Positions 25,866 through 33,772 of a stretch of DNA of 64,000 nt are shown one piece after another. Source of the DNA: Streptomyces sp. MUM 203J (lineage in GTDB: Bacteria; Actinomycetota; Actinomycetes; Streptomycetales; Streptomycetaceae). The notes beneath the pieces are model-generated. The model made no database searches, was not told the origin of the DNA, and saw only the letters and a program-made list of their open reading frames with translations. The stretch covers positions 85,613 to 149,612 of the forward strand of contig NZ_JADWYO010000008.1 of assembly GCF_022414595.1 (NCBI RefSeq). Reading direction: 5' to 3'. The position numbers were made by a program, and so were the translations under genes. How positions within the stretch are numbered: the stretch's first letter is position 1; every line of letters begins with the position of its first letter.

Positions 25866-26950
25866 GCCGGCCGACCGAGCACCTTGCGTTCGTCGAGAGC
25901 CCGGTCCAGCTCCTGAACGTCCTGGAGTGGACGTACACGCGGCTCTCCTCCGAGCCGCGCCCCGCAGGCGAGGCGGGAGGACCGGCCGGGACGGGCAAGC
26001 CCCTGACCCTGGTCGTCCTCCCGCCCACCGACCCCATGTCGCGGGGCCAGCTGCGCCGGATGGCCCAGCTGGCCCGCGACGAGGGGGTCACCGTGCGCTG
26101 GCAGGAGGCCCGCGGCGGCGAGGGGTCCCTGCCGGGCACCCTGCGGGACCTGGCGCCGCTGCTGCGCGCCGCCGGGCACGTCCTGATCGGAGACCCCTTC
26201 TCCCGGTACGTGCAGCTGCTGCTGTCGCTGTTCACCCCGCGCCGCCTGACGGTCGTCGACGACGGCACGGCGACCATGGAGTACGCGGAGCGGCTGAGCC
26301 GGGGCGAGCGGCTGGTGCGCTGGCACCGCGGGGCGGGCCGCGGCCCGCGCGAGCTGGCCCTGGCGCCGGTCACGGCCGTGGCACGCCGCCGGATGGCGCC
26401 CGGCAAGGACCGGACGGTGGAGATCTTCACGTCCCTTCCGCTGGAGGCGGCGCCGCCGGGCACCGAGGTCACCCGCAACACCTTCGCCTGGACCCGGGCC
26501 CGCTTCGGCCCGCCGCGCGTGACGGGGGGCGCGGACCTGGTGGGCACGTCGCTGGTGGAGACGGGCGTGGTGGACCCCGACAGGTACGCGGAGGCCGTGG
26601 CGGCCCTGGCGCGGACCCACGGGCTGAACCGCTACTACGCGCACCGCCGCGAGAGCGCCGCGAAGCTGCACCGCATCGCGGCGGAAACGGGCCTGGAGGT
26701 GATCCGTCCGGAGCTGCCGCTGGAGCTGGTCGCCCGGCGCGGCCCGACCAGCCGTACGGTGCTGAGCTTCCCGTCCACGGTGGTGCACACGCTGCCCGCC
26801 GCCCTGGCGGGCACGGGCGTCACGATCACGGTGTGCGACATCGCGCCGGAGTGGCTGAGAGCGGGCGCACCGCCGCGGGCGCGCGGGTTCCTGCGGGCGG
26901 TGGCGGACACGGCGCGCTCGGCGCACGGGCTGTCGCTGACCGGGGTGTAA
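25862..26950 (+). CDS. putative sialyltransferase-like glycosyltransferase (GT52/polysialyltransferase type)
   Basis: A 362-residue protein. It starts HLAFVESPVQLLNVLEWTYT, the 'SP-QL-N-EA' pattern seen at the start of GT52 and related sialyltransferases. LTVVDDGTATMEYAERL carries the DDG motif of that fold. A C-terminal segment, SRTVLSFPSTVVHTLPAAL, is also family-like. It is joined to neuB by a four-base overlap, so it is part of the same operon. It probably transfers the CMP-activated sugar, perhaps as chain initiator next to the polymerising enzyme at 19854-21197. That division of labour is inferred. Confidence 0.7.
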   Translation: MSRPTEHLAFVESPVQLLNVLEWTYTRLSSEPRPAGEAGGPAGTGKPLTLVVLPPTDPMSRGQLRRMAQLARDEGVTVRWQEARGGEGSLPGTLRDLAPLLRAAGHVLIGDPFSRYVQLLLSLFTPRRLTVVDDGTATMEYAERLSRGERLVRWHRGAGRGPRELALAPVTAVARRRMAPGKDRTVEIFTSLPLEAAPPGTEVTRNTFAWTRARFGPPRVTGGADLVGTSLVETGVVDPDRYAEAVAALARTHGLNRYYAHRRESAAKLHRIAAETGLEVIRPELPLELVARRGPTSRTVLSFPSTVVHTLPAALAGTGVTITVCDIAPEWLRAGAPPRARGFLRAVADTARSAHGLSLTGV

Positions 26951-27142
26951 ACGACTGTTAACTTCCCGGGTGGACCCGGCCGCATCACCGAACCGGCCAA
27001 GATCGACGCAAGCCCAAAAGGCGTGAGCTTACCCACTCGGACCCCCCTTCAAGCCCACCCGACCTGCCTTCTTTCCCCTATCGGGCTGAAGTTTTGTAGA
27101 TCACACGTCAGTTGAGGGGTAAAGACGCCTACCCTTTGATGG

Positions 27143-28375
27143 GTGAACAAGTTGATGTCCCGCGAGACCGAAGCCGACGTTCCCGGCGAATCGCCCCTCC
27201 CCGGCACGCTGCCGGAAGACCTGCGTGCGGAGCTGATCGCGTTCCGCCGGGATTTGCACATGCACCCCGAGCTCGGCAACCAGGAGTTTCGCACGACCGG
27301 CGCGATCAAAGCCCGGCTGGAGGCGGCGGGGCTGCGCCCCCGTGTACTCCCCGGGGGCACCGGCCTGACCTGCGACATCGGCACGTGGGACGGTCAGCGG
27401 CCGATGCTGGCGATCCGCGCGGACATCGACGCCCTGCCCATCCCGGACACCAAGGTCGACGTCCCGTACCGCTCCACGGTCCCGGACCGCGCGCACGCGT
27501 GCGGCCACGACGTCCACACGACCACGGTCCTGGGCACCGCCCTGGTCCTGGCCGACCTGTACCGCCAGGGCCGGCTGCCCCGCCCGGTCCGGCTGATCTT
27601 CCAGCCGGCGGAGGAGGTCCTGCCGGGCGGCGCGGTGGGCGTGGTGGAGTCCGGGGCACTGGACGGCGTGGGCCGGATCATCGCGGTCCACTGCGACCCG
27701 AGGGTCGACGCGGGCAAGATCGGTCTCCGGGTGGGCCCCATCACCTCCGCCTGCGACCGTCTGGAAGTCACCCTGGACGGTCCCGGCGGCCACACGGCCC
27801 GCCCCCACCTCACGACGGACCTGGTCACCGCCGTGGCCAGGGTGGCGACCGACGTCCCGGCCCTCCTCTCCCGCCGCGTGGACGCCCGCTCCGGTCTGGT
27901 GCTGACCTGGGGCCGCGTCGAGGCGGGCCACGCTCCGAACGTCATCCCCCAGCACGCCGAGCTGGGCGGCACGGTCCGCTGCCTGGACCTGGAGGCCTGG
28001 CGGGACGCCCCGGACCAGGTGTACGCGGCGATCGACGAGGTCGCGACCCTGCACGGAGCCAAGTCCACGGTCGAGTACGTCCGCGGCGTCCCGCCGGTGG
28101 TGAACGACCCCGTGATCGCGGAGCTGCTCCGCGAGGCCATGGAACGCCGCTGCGGCCCGTACTCGGTCGAGGACACCGAGCAGTCCCTGGGCGGCGAGGA
28201 CTTCTCCTGGTACCTGGAACACGTCCCCGGCGCCATGGCCCGCCTCGGCGTCCGCCGCCCCGGGGACCCGACCCAACTGGACCTCCACCGGGGCAACTTC
28301 GACGTGGACGAGTCCGCGATCAAGGTGGGCGTGGAACTCTTCACTGCGGCGGCCCTGCTCGACGCGGGCGCGTAA
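27143..28375 (+). CDS. M20-family amidohydrolase (M20D-like)
   Basis: A 410-residue metallohydrolase. The family signatures are FRRDLHMHPELGNQEFRTTG, the first metal site HACGHDVHTTTVLG, QPAEEVLPGGAVGVVESG with the paired glutamates, and HTARPHLTTD in the dimerisation domain; the C-terminal GGEDFSWYLEHVPGAMARLG supplies the last ligands. It hydrolyses N-acyl amino acids or small amides, with unknown substrate. GTG at 27143 lies 7 nt after TACCCT, a possible -10, so the message may start at the codon; ATG 27155 is an alternative. A 16-bp stem terminator follows. Confidence 0.92.
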   Translation: MNKLMSRETEADVPGESPLPGTLPEDLRAELIAFRRDLHMHPELGNQEFRTTGAIKARLEAAGLRPRVLPGGTGLTCDIGTWDGQRPMLAIRADIDALPIPDTKVDVPYRSTVPDRAHACGHDVHTTTVLGTALVLADLYRQGRLPRPVRLIFQPAEEVLPGGAVGVVESGALDGVGRIIAVHCDPRVDAGKIGLRVGPITSACDRLEVTLDGPGGHTARPHLTTDLVTAVARVATDVPALLSRRVDARSGLVLTWGRVEAGHAPNVIPQHAELGGTVRCLDLEAWRDAPDQVYAAIDEVATLHGAKSTVEYVRGVPPVVNDPVIAELLREAMERRCGPYSVEDTEQSLGGEDFSWYLEHVPGAMARLGVRRPGDPTQLDLHRGNFDVDESAIKVGVELFTAAALLDAGA

Positions 28376-28392
28376 CGGCCACGCGGTGCACC

Positions 28393-28427
28393 GACGCCCC
28401 CGGGGCAGCGCCTGCCCCGGGGGCGTC
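28393..28427 (+). terminator. terminator after the M20 hydrolase
   Basis: A perfect 16-bp stem, GACGCCCCCGGGGCAG / CTGCCCCGGGGGCGTC, with a 3-nt loop, 17 nt after the stop codon. Confidence 0.88.
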
Positions 28428-28547
28428 GCCGTGGGGCCGGGGTGCGTGGGCATCGACGGTGTGCCGACGGCGGAGGAGCGGACCTGCGACGGTACGGAGT
28501 TGCCCCGGCAGCGGCCCGGCCGCGAGGAGCCCGGCCCCGGTCGTATC

Positions 28548-29116
28548 GTGTCCGGACTCGTACCGGCCGGACAAGAGGCGTACCTGCGGATCTTCCACCG
28601 CTTCGAGGCCGCGGACGGCTCGGGCCGCACCCGCTCAAGGCGGGAGTGGGCCGAAGCCGCGGGCGTCCTCTTCCACGGGGAGCCGTCCCACCACTCGCTC
28701 CCCGGCGGGAAGGCCCACGCGGGGAACTCCCTGCGGCGGACCGGGGCGGGGGTGCCCGACGCCCGCAGCCGCCAGGCCCTGGCCCGCTGTCTGGCCGAGG
28801 TCACCGGCGACCAGGCCGTCTTCTTCGCCTACGACCCGGCGGCGCTGGTCCGGGGCGAGGCCGGGCCGCTCGTCGACCCGGGCCGGGCTGGAGGGCGGAC
28901 GGGAGCGGGCGGCCGACAGGGCACGGGACGACGGCCCGGAGTCCCGGTGGCCCGAGGACCACGCCTGGGCGGTCACCACCGGCTGCGACCTCCTCTTGCG
29001 CCTGCATCGCCTGCTCGGCGGACACCGCCGCCCTGATCCTGCGGACCCCCGTCCTCGAAGCCCTCCCCGTCACCCCCCGGACCCGCGTCGACTGGTACGC
29101 CGACCGGCGCCCCTGA
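28548..29116 (+). pseudogene. frameshifted remnant of an unknown actinobacterial gene
   Basis: Protein-like sequence continues across three frames. It begins SGLVPAGQEAYLRIFHRFEA and continues VFFAYDPAALVRGEAG in one frame, shifts near 28885 into EGGRERAADRARDDGPES and PEDHAWAVTTGCDLL, then shifts again near 28995 into ACIACSADTAALILRTPVLE and TRVDWYADRRP, ending at a stop at 29114-29116. Codon bias stays normal in each piece, so the change is recent. Either the gene is dead or the sequence has two errors. I do not recognise the family. Confidence 0.65.
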
Positions 29117-29132
29117 CCACCACGGCCGCCAG

Positions 29133-29942
29133 TCAGGGGCGTGGTGCCTTCTCGCCGTGCACGGCTGTGTATTCGGCGGCGAGCCAGGGGCCGAGGTCGT
29201 CGACGAGCATGCCGAGCACCGCCGGGTCGGGCGAAGGCACGACGCCGACGGACGCGGCGAGACGCATCTGCTCGTGGCGCTCGGGGTAGTAGCGGCCGAA
29301 CAGCTCGGCGGACCGGCCGAGGTCGCTGGTCCAGCCTCCCCATCGCGGCATGACCAGGGTGAATCCCGTACGGACGACGCGACGGCCGACAAGGCGGATC
29401 AGGGCCCTGCGGTCGGTGTCCGTGGCCGCTTCGGCCGCTCTGGTACGCCAGCGCGGCAGCACACGGGCGAGGTCCCCGTTGGTCTCCCGCGCGAGCAGGG
29501 ACGTGGGCCGGTAACGGGGCAGCCGCGCCGCGAGGTCGGGACCCAGCAGGGGGGTGCAGAGACAGGCGATGAAGAACCCGCCGTCGTGGCGTTCGGCGTC
29601 GCTGAGCAGAGCCCGCGCACCGGCCAGCAGGATCCCGACGCCGTCGATCTGCGGGAAGGCGCGGTCGAGCACGGCCTCGACCGCCGCGGCGTCGGCCCGG
29701 TCGGCTTCGGTGGGCTCGTCGCGGAGCGCGAGCTGGAGGTCGAGGTCGGAGACCCCGGGCGTGGCGGTGCCGCGGGGGACGCTGCCGTAGAGGTAGGCGC
29801 TGTGCAGGCGGCGCGTTCGCCCGAACGTCTCGGCGACCCGAGTGCGGGCGGCCTCCACGACGGGGGCGAACGCGGTCGTCACCCGTTCCAGTGCCCCTTC
29901 GCGTGCGATCGTTCCGTCGTGGTCCAGCCCTCGTCCGTCCAT
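29133..29942 (-). CDS. nucleotidyltransferase-domain protein
   Basis: A 269-residue protein with a polymerase-beta-like nucleotidyltransferase core: YLYGSVPRGTATPGVSDLDL gives the GS-x9-DxD motif, and a third acidic residue is likely in PQIDGVGILL. The C-terminal half is helical. Members transfer nucleotides to small molecules (including aminoglycosides) or proteins. There is no evidence for a specific substrate, and an antibiotic-resistance role should not be assumed. The start is uncertain: ATG 29942 or ATG 29984, neither with a good ribosome site. Confidence 0.8.
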   Translation of the reverse strand: MDGRGLDHDGTIAREGALERVTTAFAPVVEAARTRVAETFGRTRRLHSAYLYGSVPRGTATPGVSDLDLQLALRDEPTEADRADAAAVEAVLDRAFPQIDGVGILLAGARALLSDAERHDGGFFIACLCTPLLGPDLAARLPRYRPTSLLARETNGDLARVLPRWRTRAAEAATDTDRRALIRLVGRRVVRTGFTLVMPRWGGWTSDLGRSAELFGRYYPERHEQMRLAASVGVVPSPDPAVLGMLVDDLGPWLAAEYTAVHGEKAPRP

Positions 29943-30090
29943 GGCGCCACTGTGCCCGGCCCCGCCGTGTGCCGCCGAGCGCATTTCGCGGCGAGGTGTG
30001 GACAGAGCCCGCCCCGGACTACCGTGGCGCGCTCGGCGCGCGAGGTGACGAGGGCGGCGACCCGCCGAGCCCCCGGGCCGGCGGACTCGG

Positions 30091-30495
30091 TCACTCCTCC
30101 TGGCCGAAGAACGCGTTCGCCTCGTCGATGTCCGCGATGCACTCGTCCAGGTCGGAGACCTTGCCGCCGATGATCGTGAAGAAGATCCCGCCGCGCATCT
30201 CCAGCCCCCGGTTCCCGCGGTCGGCGCGTGTGGTGTACACGGAGATCACGTGGCCGCGGCCGTCGGTGAACACGTCGTGGAGATCCAGACTGAACGTGCC
30301 GTGCGTCAGTTCGGCCAGCCTGGCGTACATGGCCAGTACCTTGTCCCGGCCCTTGTGGTGGCCGGAGAGCTGGTGGTCACCGGGCACATGGTGGGTGCAG
30401 TCGGCTGTCAGCAGAGACGCCAGGGTCTCCATGTCGCCCTTGTTGAACGCTTCGTAGCCTCGCCGTACGAGTGCCACGTCCGGGTGCTCGGTCAT
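30091..30495 (-). CDS. SnoaL-like nuclear transport factor 2 family protein
   Basis: A 134-residue NTF2-fold protein: DVALVRRGYEAFNKGDMETL, LTADCTHHVPGDHQLSGHHK, then RGDKV-like GRDKVLAMYARLAEL and the strand-rich end RGGIFFTIIGGKVSDLDECI. It is typical of SnoaL-like single-domain proteins, for which enzymatic function varies and is often unknown. The ATG at 30495 follows a purine-rich GGAGAGG sequence. It stands alone with no obvious operon partner. Confidence 0.85.
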   Translation of the reverse strand: MTEHPDVALVRRGYEAFNKGDMETLASLLTADCTHHVPGDHQLSGHHKGRDKVLAMYARLAELTHGTFSLDLHDVFTDGRGHVISVYTTRADRGNRGLEMRGGIFFTIIGGKVSDLDECIADIDEANAFFGQEE

Positions 30496-30847
30496 CGCGC
30501 ATCACGCCCTCTCCGCTCCGTGCCCCTGCTCTTCATGGTCCGCTCGGCGGGGTCGTCACGCCATGCGGGGACGCGCTCCGGGGGGTTGCGGGCCGCGGCT
30601 CCCCGTGATCCCGCCCACAGCCCGTTCCCCGTACCGTGTCCCCTGTGGCCGGAAGCCGACCCCCCGGGCTGGACTCGAACCCTGTTCGGCCACCCGGTGG
30701 AACCCCCGGTGTGGCCGGTCGTCGCAGGCCAGGGGGCGTGTCAGGGTGCAGGGGGCGTTACCCCGTGAAGGCCACCGGCGCGTGACCGGCGCGCGGCCTG
30801 TTCGCGACGAATCGATAACGGCTTCCGTACAGGGCTTTATCAGGCAT
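30496..30847. other. intergenic region without a recognisable gene
   Basis: About 350 bp between the SnoaL-like gene and the nucleoside-binding lipoprotein promoter. Open frames here lack codon bias and homology clues. On the minus strand GGTTCGAGTCC (30671-30681) imitates a tRNA T-arm, but no matching stems exist. The right end, from about 30800, is AT-richer and forms the promoter region of the BMP gene. Confidence 0.6.
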
Positions 30848-30860
30848 CTACGCGCGTTAC
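30848..30860 (+). promoter_or_regulatory. nucleoside-regulon operator, imperfect copy (BMP lipoprotein promoter)
   Basis: CTACGCGCGTTAC matches the CTACGCGCGTAG palindrome in its first ten bases, with one extra T before the final arm. It abuts a -10 candidate TACGAT (30858-30863), 59 nt before the start codon. It is the weakest of the six copies in the window but lies in front of a nucleoside uptake gene. Confidence 0.7.
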
Positions 30861-30918
30861 GATCGCCCGCGAAACCAGCGCCGGAAGAGGCGCTTCGGTC
30901 AGGTCGAAGGAGCCCCCC

Positions 30919-31965
30919 TTGCGCCGGATCACCAGGATCGCCACCGCGGGTATCGCATCCGCGGCTCTCGCGCTCGGTGTCACCGCCTGTGGCAACGACA
31001 AGTCGGACGCCGGTTCCGACTCCAACGGCGGCAAGGCCGCCATCGCGTACGACATCGGCGGCCGCGGCGACCAGTCGTTCAACGACGCCGCGTACGCGGG
31101 CCTCGAGAAGGCCCAGAAGGACTTCGAGATCAAGGGCACGGAGGCCCAGCCCAGCGAAGGTGAGGGTGACCCGGACAAGGTCCAGCGCCTCACCTCCCTG
31201 GCCCGCGCCGGCAACAACCCGGTGATCGGCGTCGGCTTCGCCTACGCGCCGGCCATCGCCGAGGTCGCCCCGAAGTTCCCCGACACCACGTTCGGCCTCA
31301 TCGACGACACGTCGAAGACCGGCAAGAACATCGCCAACCTGGTCTTCAACGAGGAGCAGGGCTCCTACCTGGCCGGCGTCGCCGCCGCCAAGGTGACCAA
31401 GTCCAAGACGGTCGGCTTCATCGGCGGTGTCGAGACCCCGCTGATCAAGAAGTTCGAGGCGGGCTTCGTCCAGGGCGTCAAGGACACCAACAAGGACGTC
31501 AACGTCAAGGTCCAGTACCTGACGCAGCCGCCGGACTTCGGTGGCTTCTCCAAGCCGGACCTCGGCAAGGCCGCCGCGCAGGGCCAGATCGACGCGGGCG
31601 CCGACGTGATCTACGCCGCCGCCGGTCTCGCCGGCTCGGGCTCCATCGAGGCCGCCGCCAACGCCAAGAAGTGGGCGATCGGCGTCGACTCGGACCAGTA
31701 CGAGCAGTCCGGCCTCGCCGCGTACAAGGACTACATCCTCACCTCGGTGACCAAGGACGTGTCCGGCGCCGTCTACAACCTGATCAAGTCGGTCGAGGAC
31801 GGCAAGCCGCAGACCGGTGAGATCCGCTACGGTCTGGACAAGGACGGCGTGGGCCTGGCCATGTCCAACCCGAAGTTCACCGAGATGAAGGACGTCATCG
31901 CCGCGGTCGACACGGCCAAGGCCGACATCATCGCCGGCAAGATCACGGTGAAGACCGCTCCGTGA
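30919..31965 (+). CDS. BMP-family nucleoside-binding lipoprotein
   Basis: A 348-residue exported solute-binding protein of the basic membrane protein (PnrA/BmpA) family. Signal peptide with lipobox GVTAC, Cys24. Core motifs are AIAYDIGGRGDQSFNDAAYA, NPVIGVGFAYAPAIAEVAPK, FGLIDDTSK, SYLAGVAAA and VGFIGGVETPLIKKFEAGF. It should bind nucleosides at the cell surface for the ABC transporter encoded next. The start is TTG at 30919, set by GAAGGAG 6 nt upstream. Codon bias is stronger than in the neighbours, which suggests high expression. A large hairpin separates it from the ATPase gene. Confidence 0.93.
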   Translation: MRRITRIATAGIASAALALGVTACGNDKSDAGSDSNGGKAAIAYDIGGRGDQSFNDAAYAGLEKAQKDFEIKGTEAQPSEGEGDPDKVQRLTSLARAGNNPVIGVGFAYAPAIAEVAPKFPDTTFGLIDDTSKTGKNIANLVFNEEQGSYLAGVAAAKVTKSKTVGFIGGVETPLIKKFEAGFVQGVKDTNKDVNVKVQYLTQPPDFGGFSKPDLGKAAAQGQIDAGADVIYAAAGLAGSGSIEAAANAKKWAIGVDSDQYEQSGLAAYKDYILTSVTKDVSGAVYNLIKSVEDGKPQTGEIRYGLDKDGVGLAMSNPKFTEMKDVIAAVDTAKADIIAGKITVKTAP

Positions 31966-31986
31966 TCCGGTAACGGGTCAGGGCCT

Positions 31987-32043
31987 GTGGGGTCCGGAGG
32001 GGGCCCGGGCGCGGCACGACCGCGCCCCACCTCCGGACCCCAC
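31987..32043 (+). terminator. long terminator hairpin between BMP gene and ABC operon
   Basis: A 14-bp outer stem, GTGGGGTCCGGAGG (31987-32000) with CCTCCGGACCCCAC (32030-32043), encloses an inner 8-bp stem, GGGCGCGG / CCGCGCCC, with a 5-nt loop. It begins 21 nt after the BMP stop. The next operon has its own promoter, so this is likely a true terminator, possibly leaky. Confidence 0.85.
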
Positions 32044-32073
32044 GGTCAGGTCCTGGCCACAGGCTTTCGGCAT

Positions 32074-32101
32074 TTGGGATCGCTACGCGCGTAGACAATC
32101 T
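32074..32101 (+). promoter_or_regulatory. nucleoside-regulon operator within the ABC operon promoter
   Basis: A perfect CTACGCGCGTAG at 32083-32094 lies between TTGGGA (-35 candidate, 32074-32079) and CAATCT (-10 candidate, 32096-32101), spacing 16. It controls the ATPase/permease/permease/cdd operon. The leader downstream is about 105 nt. Confidence 0.8.
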
Positions 32102-32209
32102 TCTCCGGCGCGATAACCGCGATAACTTCGGCCCCGTCGGCCGTCCGGTCCCGTCGGTCCCGTCCTCCACCTGCATCTCCCGCTCCTTTCTCGCCAAGGA
32201 GAGTGCGTC

Positions 32210-33772
32210 ATCAACGCGTCCAGCCCCCCTGCCGTGGAACTGCGCGGCATCACCAAGCGCTTCCCCGGCGTCGTCGCCAACCACGACATCCACCTCGGCA
32301 TCCGCAAGGGCACCGTCCACGCCCTCTGCGGTGAGAACGGTGCCGGCAAGTCGACCCTGATGAAGATCCTCTACGGCATGCAGAAGCCGGACGAGGGCAC
32401 GATCGTCGTCGACGGCAAGGAAGTGTCGTTCCACAGCCCCGCCGACGCCATCGCCGTCGGCATCGGCATGGTCCACCAGCACTTCATGCTGGCGGACAAC
32501 CTCACGGTCCTGGAGAACGTCGTCCTCGGCAGCGAGAAGCTGTACGGGATCGGTGCCAAGGCCCGCGCCAAGATCAAGGAGATCTCCGACGCGTACGGGC
32601 TGAACATCCGCCCCGACATCCTGGTCGAGCACCTCGGTGTGGCCGACCGGCAGCGCGTGGAGATCCTCAAGGTCCTCTACCGCGGCGCCCGCACCCTCAT
32701 CCTCGACGAGCCGACCGCCGTGCTCGTCCCGCAGGAGGTCGACGCGCTCTTCGACAACCTGCGCGAACTCAAGGCCGAGGGCCTGACCGTCATCTTCATC
32801 TCCCACAAGCTGGGCGAGGTGCTGTCCGTCGCCGACGACATCACCGTCATCCGGCGCGGTACGACGGTCGGCACCGCCGACCCGAAGACCACCACCACCA
32901 AGCAGCTGGCCGAGCTGATGGTCGGCACCGAGCTGCCCTCGCCGGAGACCCGCGAGTCCACCGTCACGGCCGAGGTGATGCTCCAGGTCGAGGACCTGCG
33001 GCTGGCCCAGACCGACCCCGACGGGATCGTCCGCGAGGTCCTCGGCGGCATCAGCTTCACCATCCACAAGGGCGAGGTCATGGGCATCGCCGGTGTGGAG
33101 GGCAACGGCCAGACCGAGCTGATCGAGGCCGTCATGGGCATGCGCGACCCGGACGGCGGCGTCATCACCCTCGACGGTGCCGACATCTCCCACGCGCCCA
33201 CCCGCAAGCGGCGCGAGCGCGGCATCGGCTACATCCCCGAGGACCGTCACCGTCACGGCCTGCTCCTGGAGTCCCCGCTCTGGGAGAACCGCATCCTCGG
33301 CCATGTCACCGAGGCGCCCAACAGCAAGCACGGCATCCTCGACCCCAGGGCCGCCCGCCGGGACACCGAGCGGATCGTCGAGGCGTACGACGTCCGTACC
33401 CCCGGCATCGAGGTCACGGCGGCCTCCCTCTCCGGCGGCAACCAGCAGAAGCTGATCGTCGGCCGCGAGATGAGCCACCAGCCCAAGCTGCTCATCGCCG
33501 CCCACCCCACCCGTGGTGTGGACGTCGGCGCACAGGCGCAGATCTGGGACCAGATCCGGGAGGCCCGGCGAGAGGGCCTCGCGGTGCTGCTGATCTCCGC
33601 CGACCTGGACGAGCTGATCGGGCTCTCCGACACCCTGCGGGTCATGTACCGGGGCCGGCTGGTCGCGGACGCCGACCCCGCCACGATCACCCCCGAGGAG
33701 CTGGGTTCGGCCATGACGGGTGCCGCCGCCGGCCACCTTGAGCACCACGAGAACGCGGACGGTGAGGACTGA
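32210..33772 (+). CDS. nucleoside ABC transporter ATP-binding protein (two ABC domains)
   Basis: About 520 residues with two fused ABC domains, as in RbsA/NupA-type ATPases. Domain 1 has Walker A GENGAGKST and Walker B with LILDEPTAVL. Domain 2 has a degenerate A loop (GIAGVEGNGQTELIEAV), the signature LSGGNQQK and AHPTRGVDVGA. It powers nucleoside import with the two permeases that follow. The start is odd. An ideal ribosome site AAGGAG (32196-32201) is placed 8 nt before ATC at 32210 (product beginning M-N-A-S-S-P-P), while the first standard in-frame start, GTG 32234, has no ribosome site. I take ATC as probable; if it is wrong, the gene begins at 32234. Confidence 0.9.
   Translation: MNASSPPAVELRGITKRFPGVVANHDIHLGIRKGTVHALCGENGAGKSTLMKILYGMQKPDEGTIVVDGKEVSFHSPADAIAVGIGMVHQHFMLADNLTVLENVVLGSEKLYGIGAKARAKIKEISDAYGLNIRPDILVEHLGVADRQRVEILKVLYRGARTLILDEPTAVLVPQEVDALFDNLRELKAEGLTVIFISHKLGEVLSVADDITVIRRGTTVGTADPKTTTTKQLAELMVGTELPSPETRESTVTAEVMLQVEDLRLAQTDPDGIVREVLGGISFTIHKGEVMGIAGVEGNGQTELIEAVMGMRDPDGGVITLDGADISHAPTRKRRERGIGYIPEDRHRHGLLLESPLWENRILGHVTEAPNSKHGILDPRAARRDTERIVEAYDVRTPGIEVTAASLSGGNQQKLIVGREMSHQPKLLIAAHPTRGVDVGAQAQIWDQIREARREGLAVLLISADLDELIGLSDTLRVMYRGRLVADADPATITPEELGSAMTGAAAGHLEHHENADGED

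Noticed and set aside
29133..29942. Aminoglycoside resistance gene
   Set aside because: The nucleotidyltransferase motif alone does not support this; the rest of the protein shows no diagnostic residues and there is no resistance context.
30655..30700. tRNA-like sequence on the minus strand (GGTTCGAGTCC, resembling a T-arm)
   Set aside because: Flanking bases do not form a five-pair T-stem, and no acceptor, D or anticodon stem can be placed around it.
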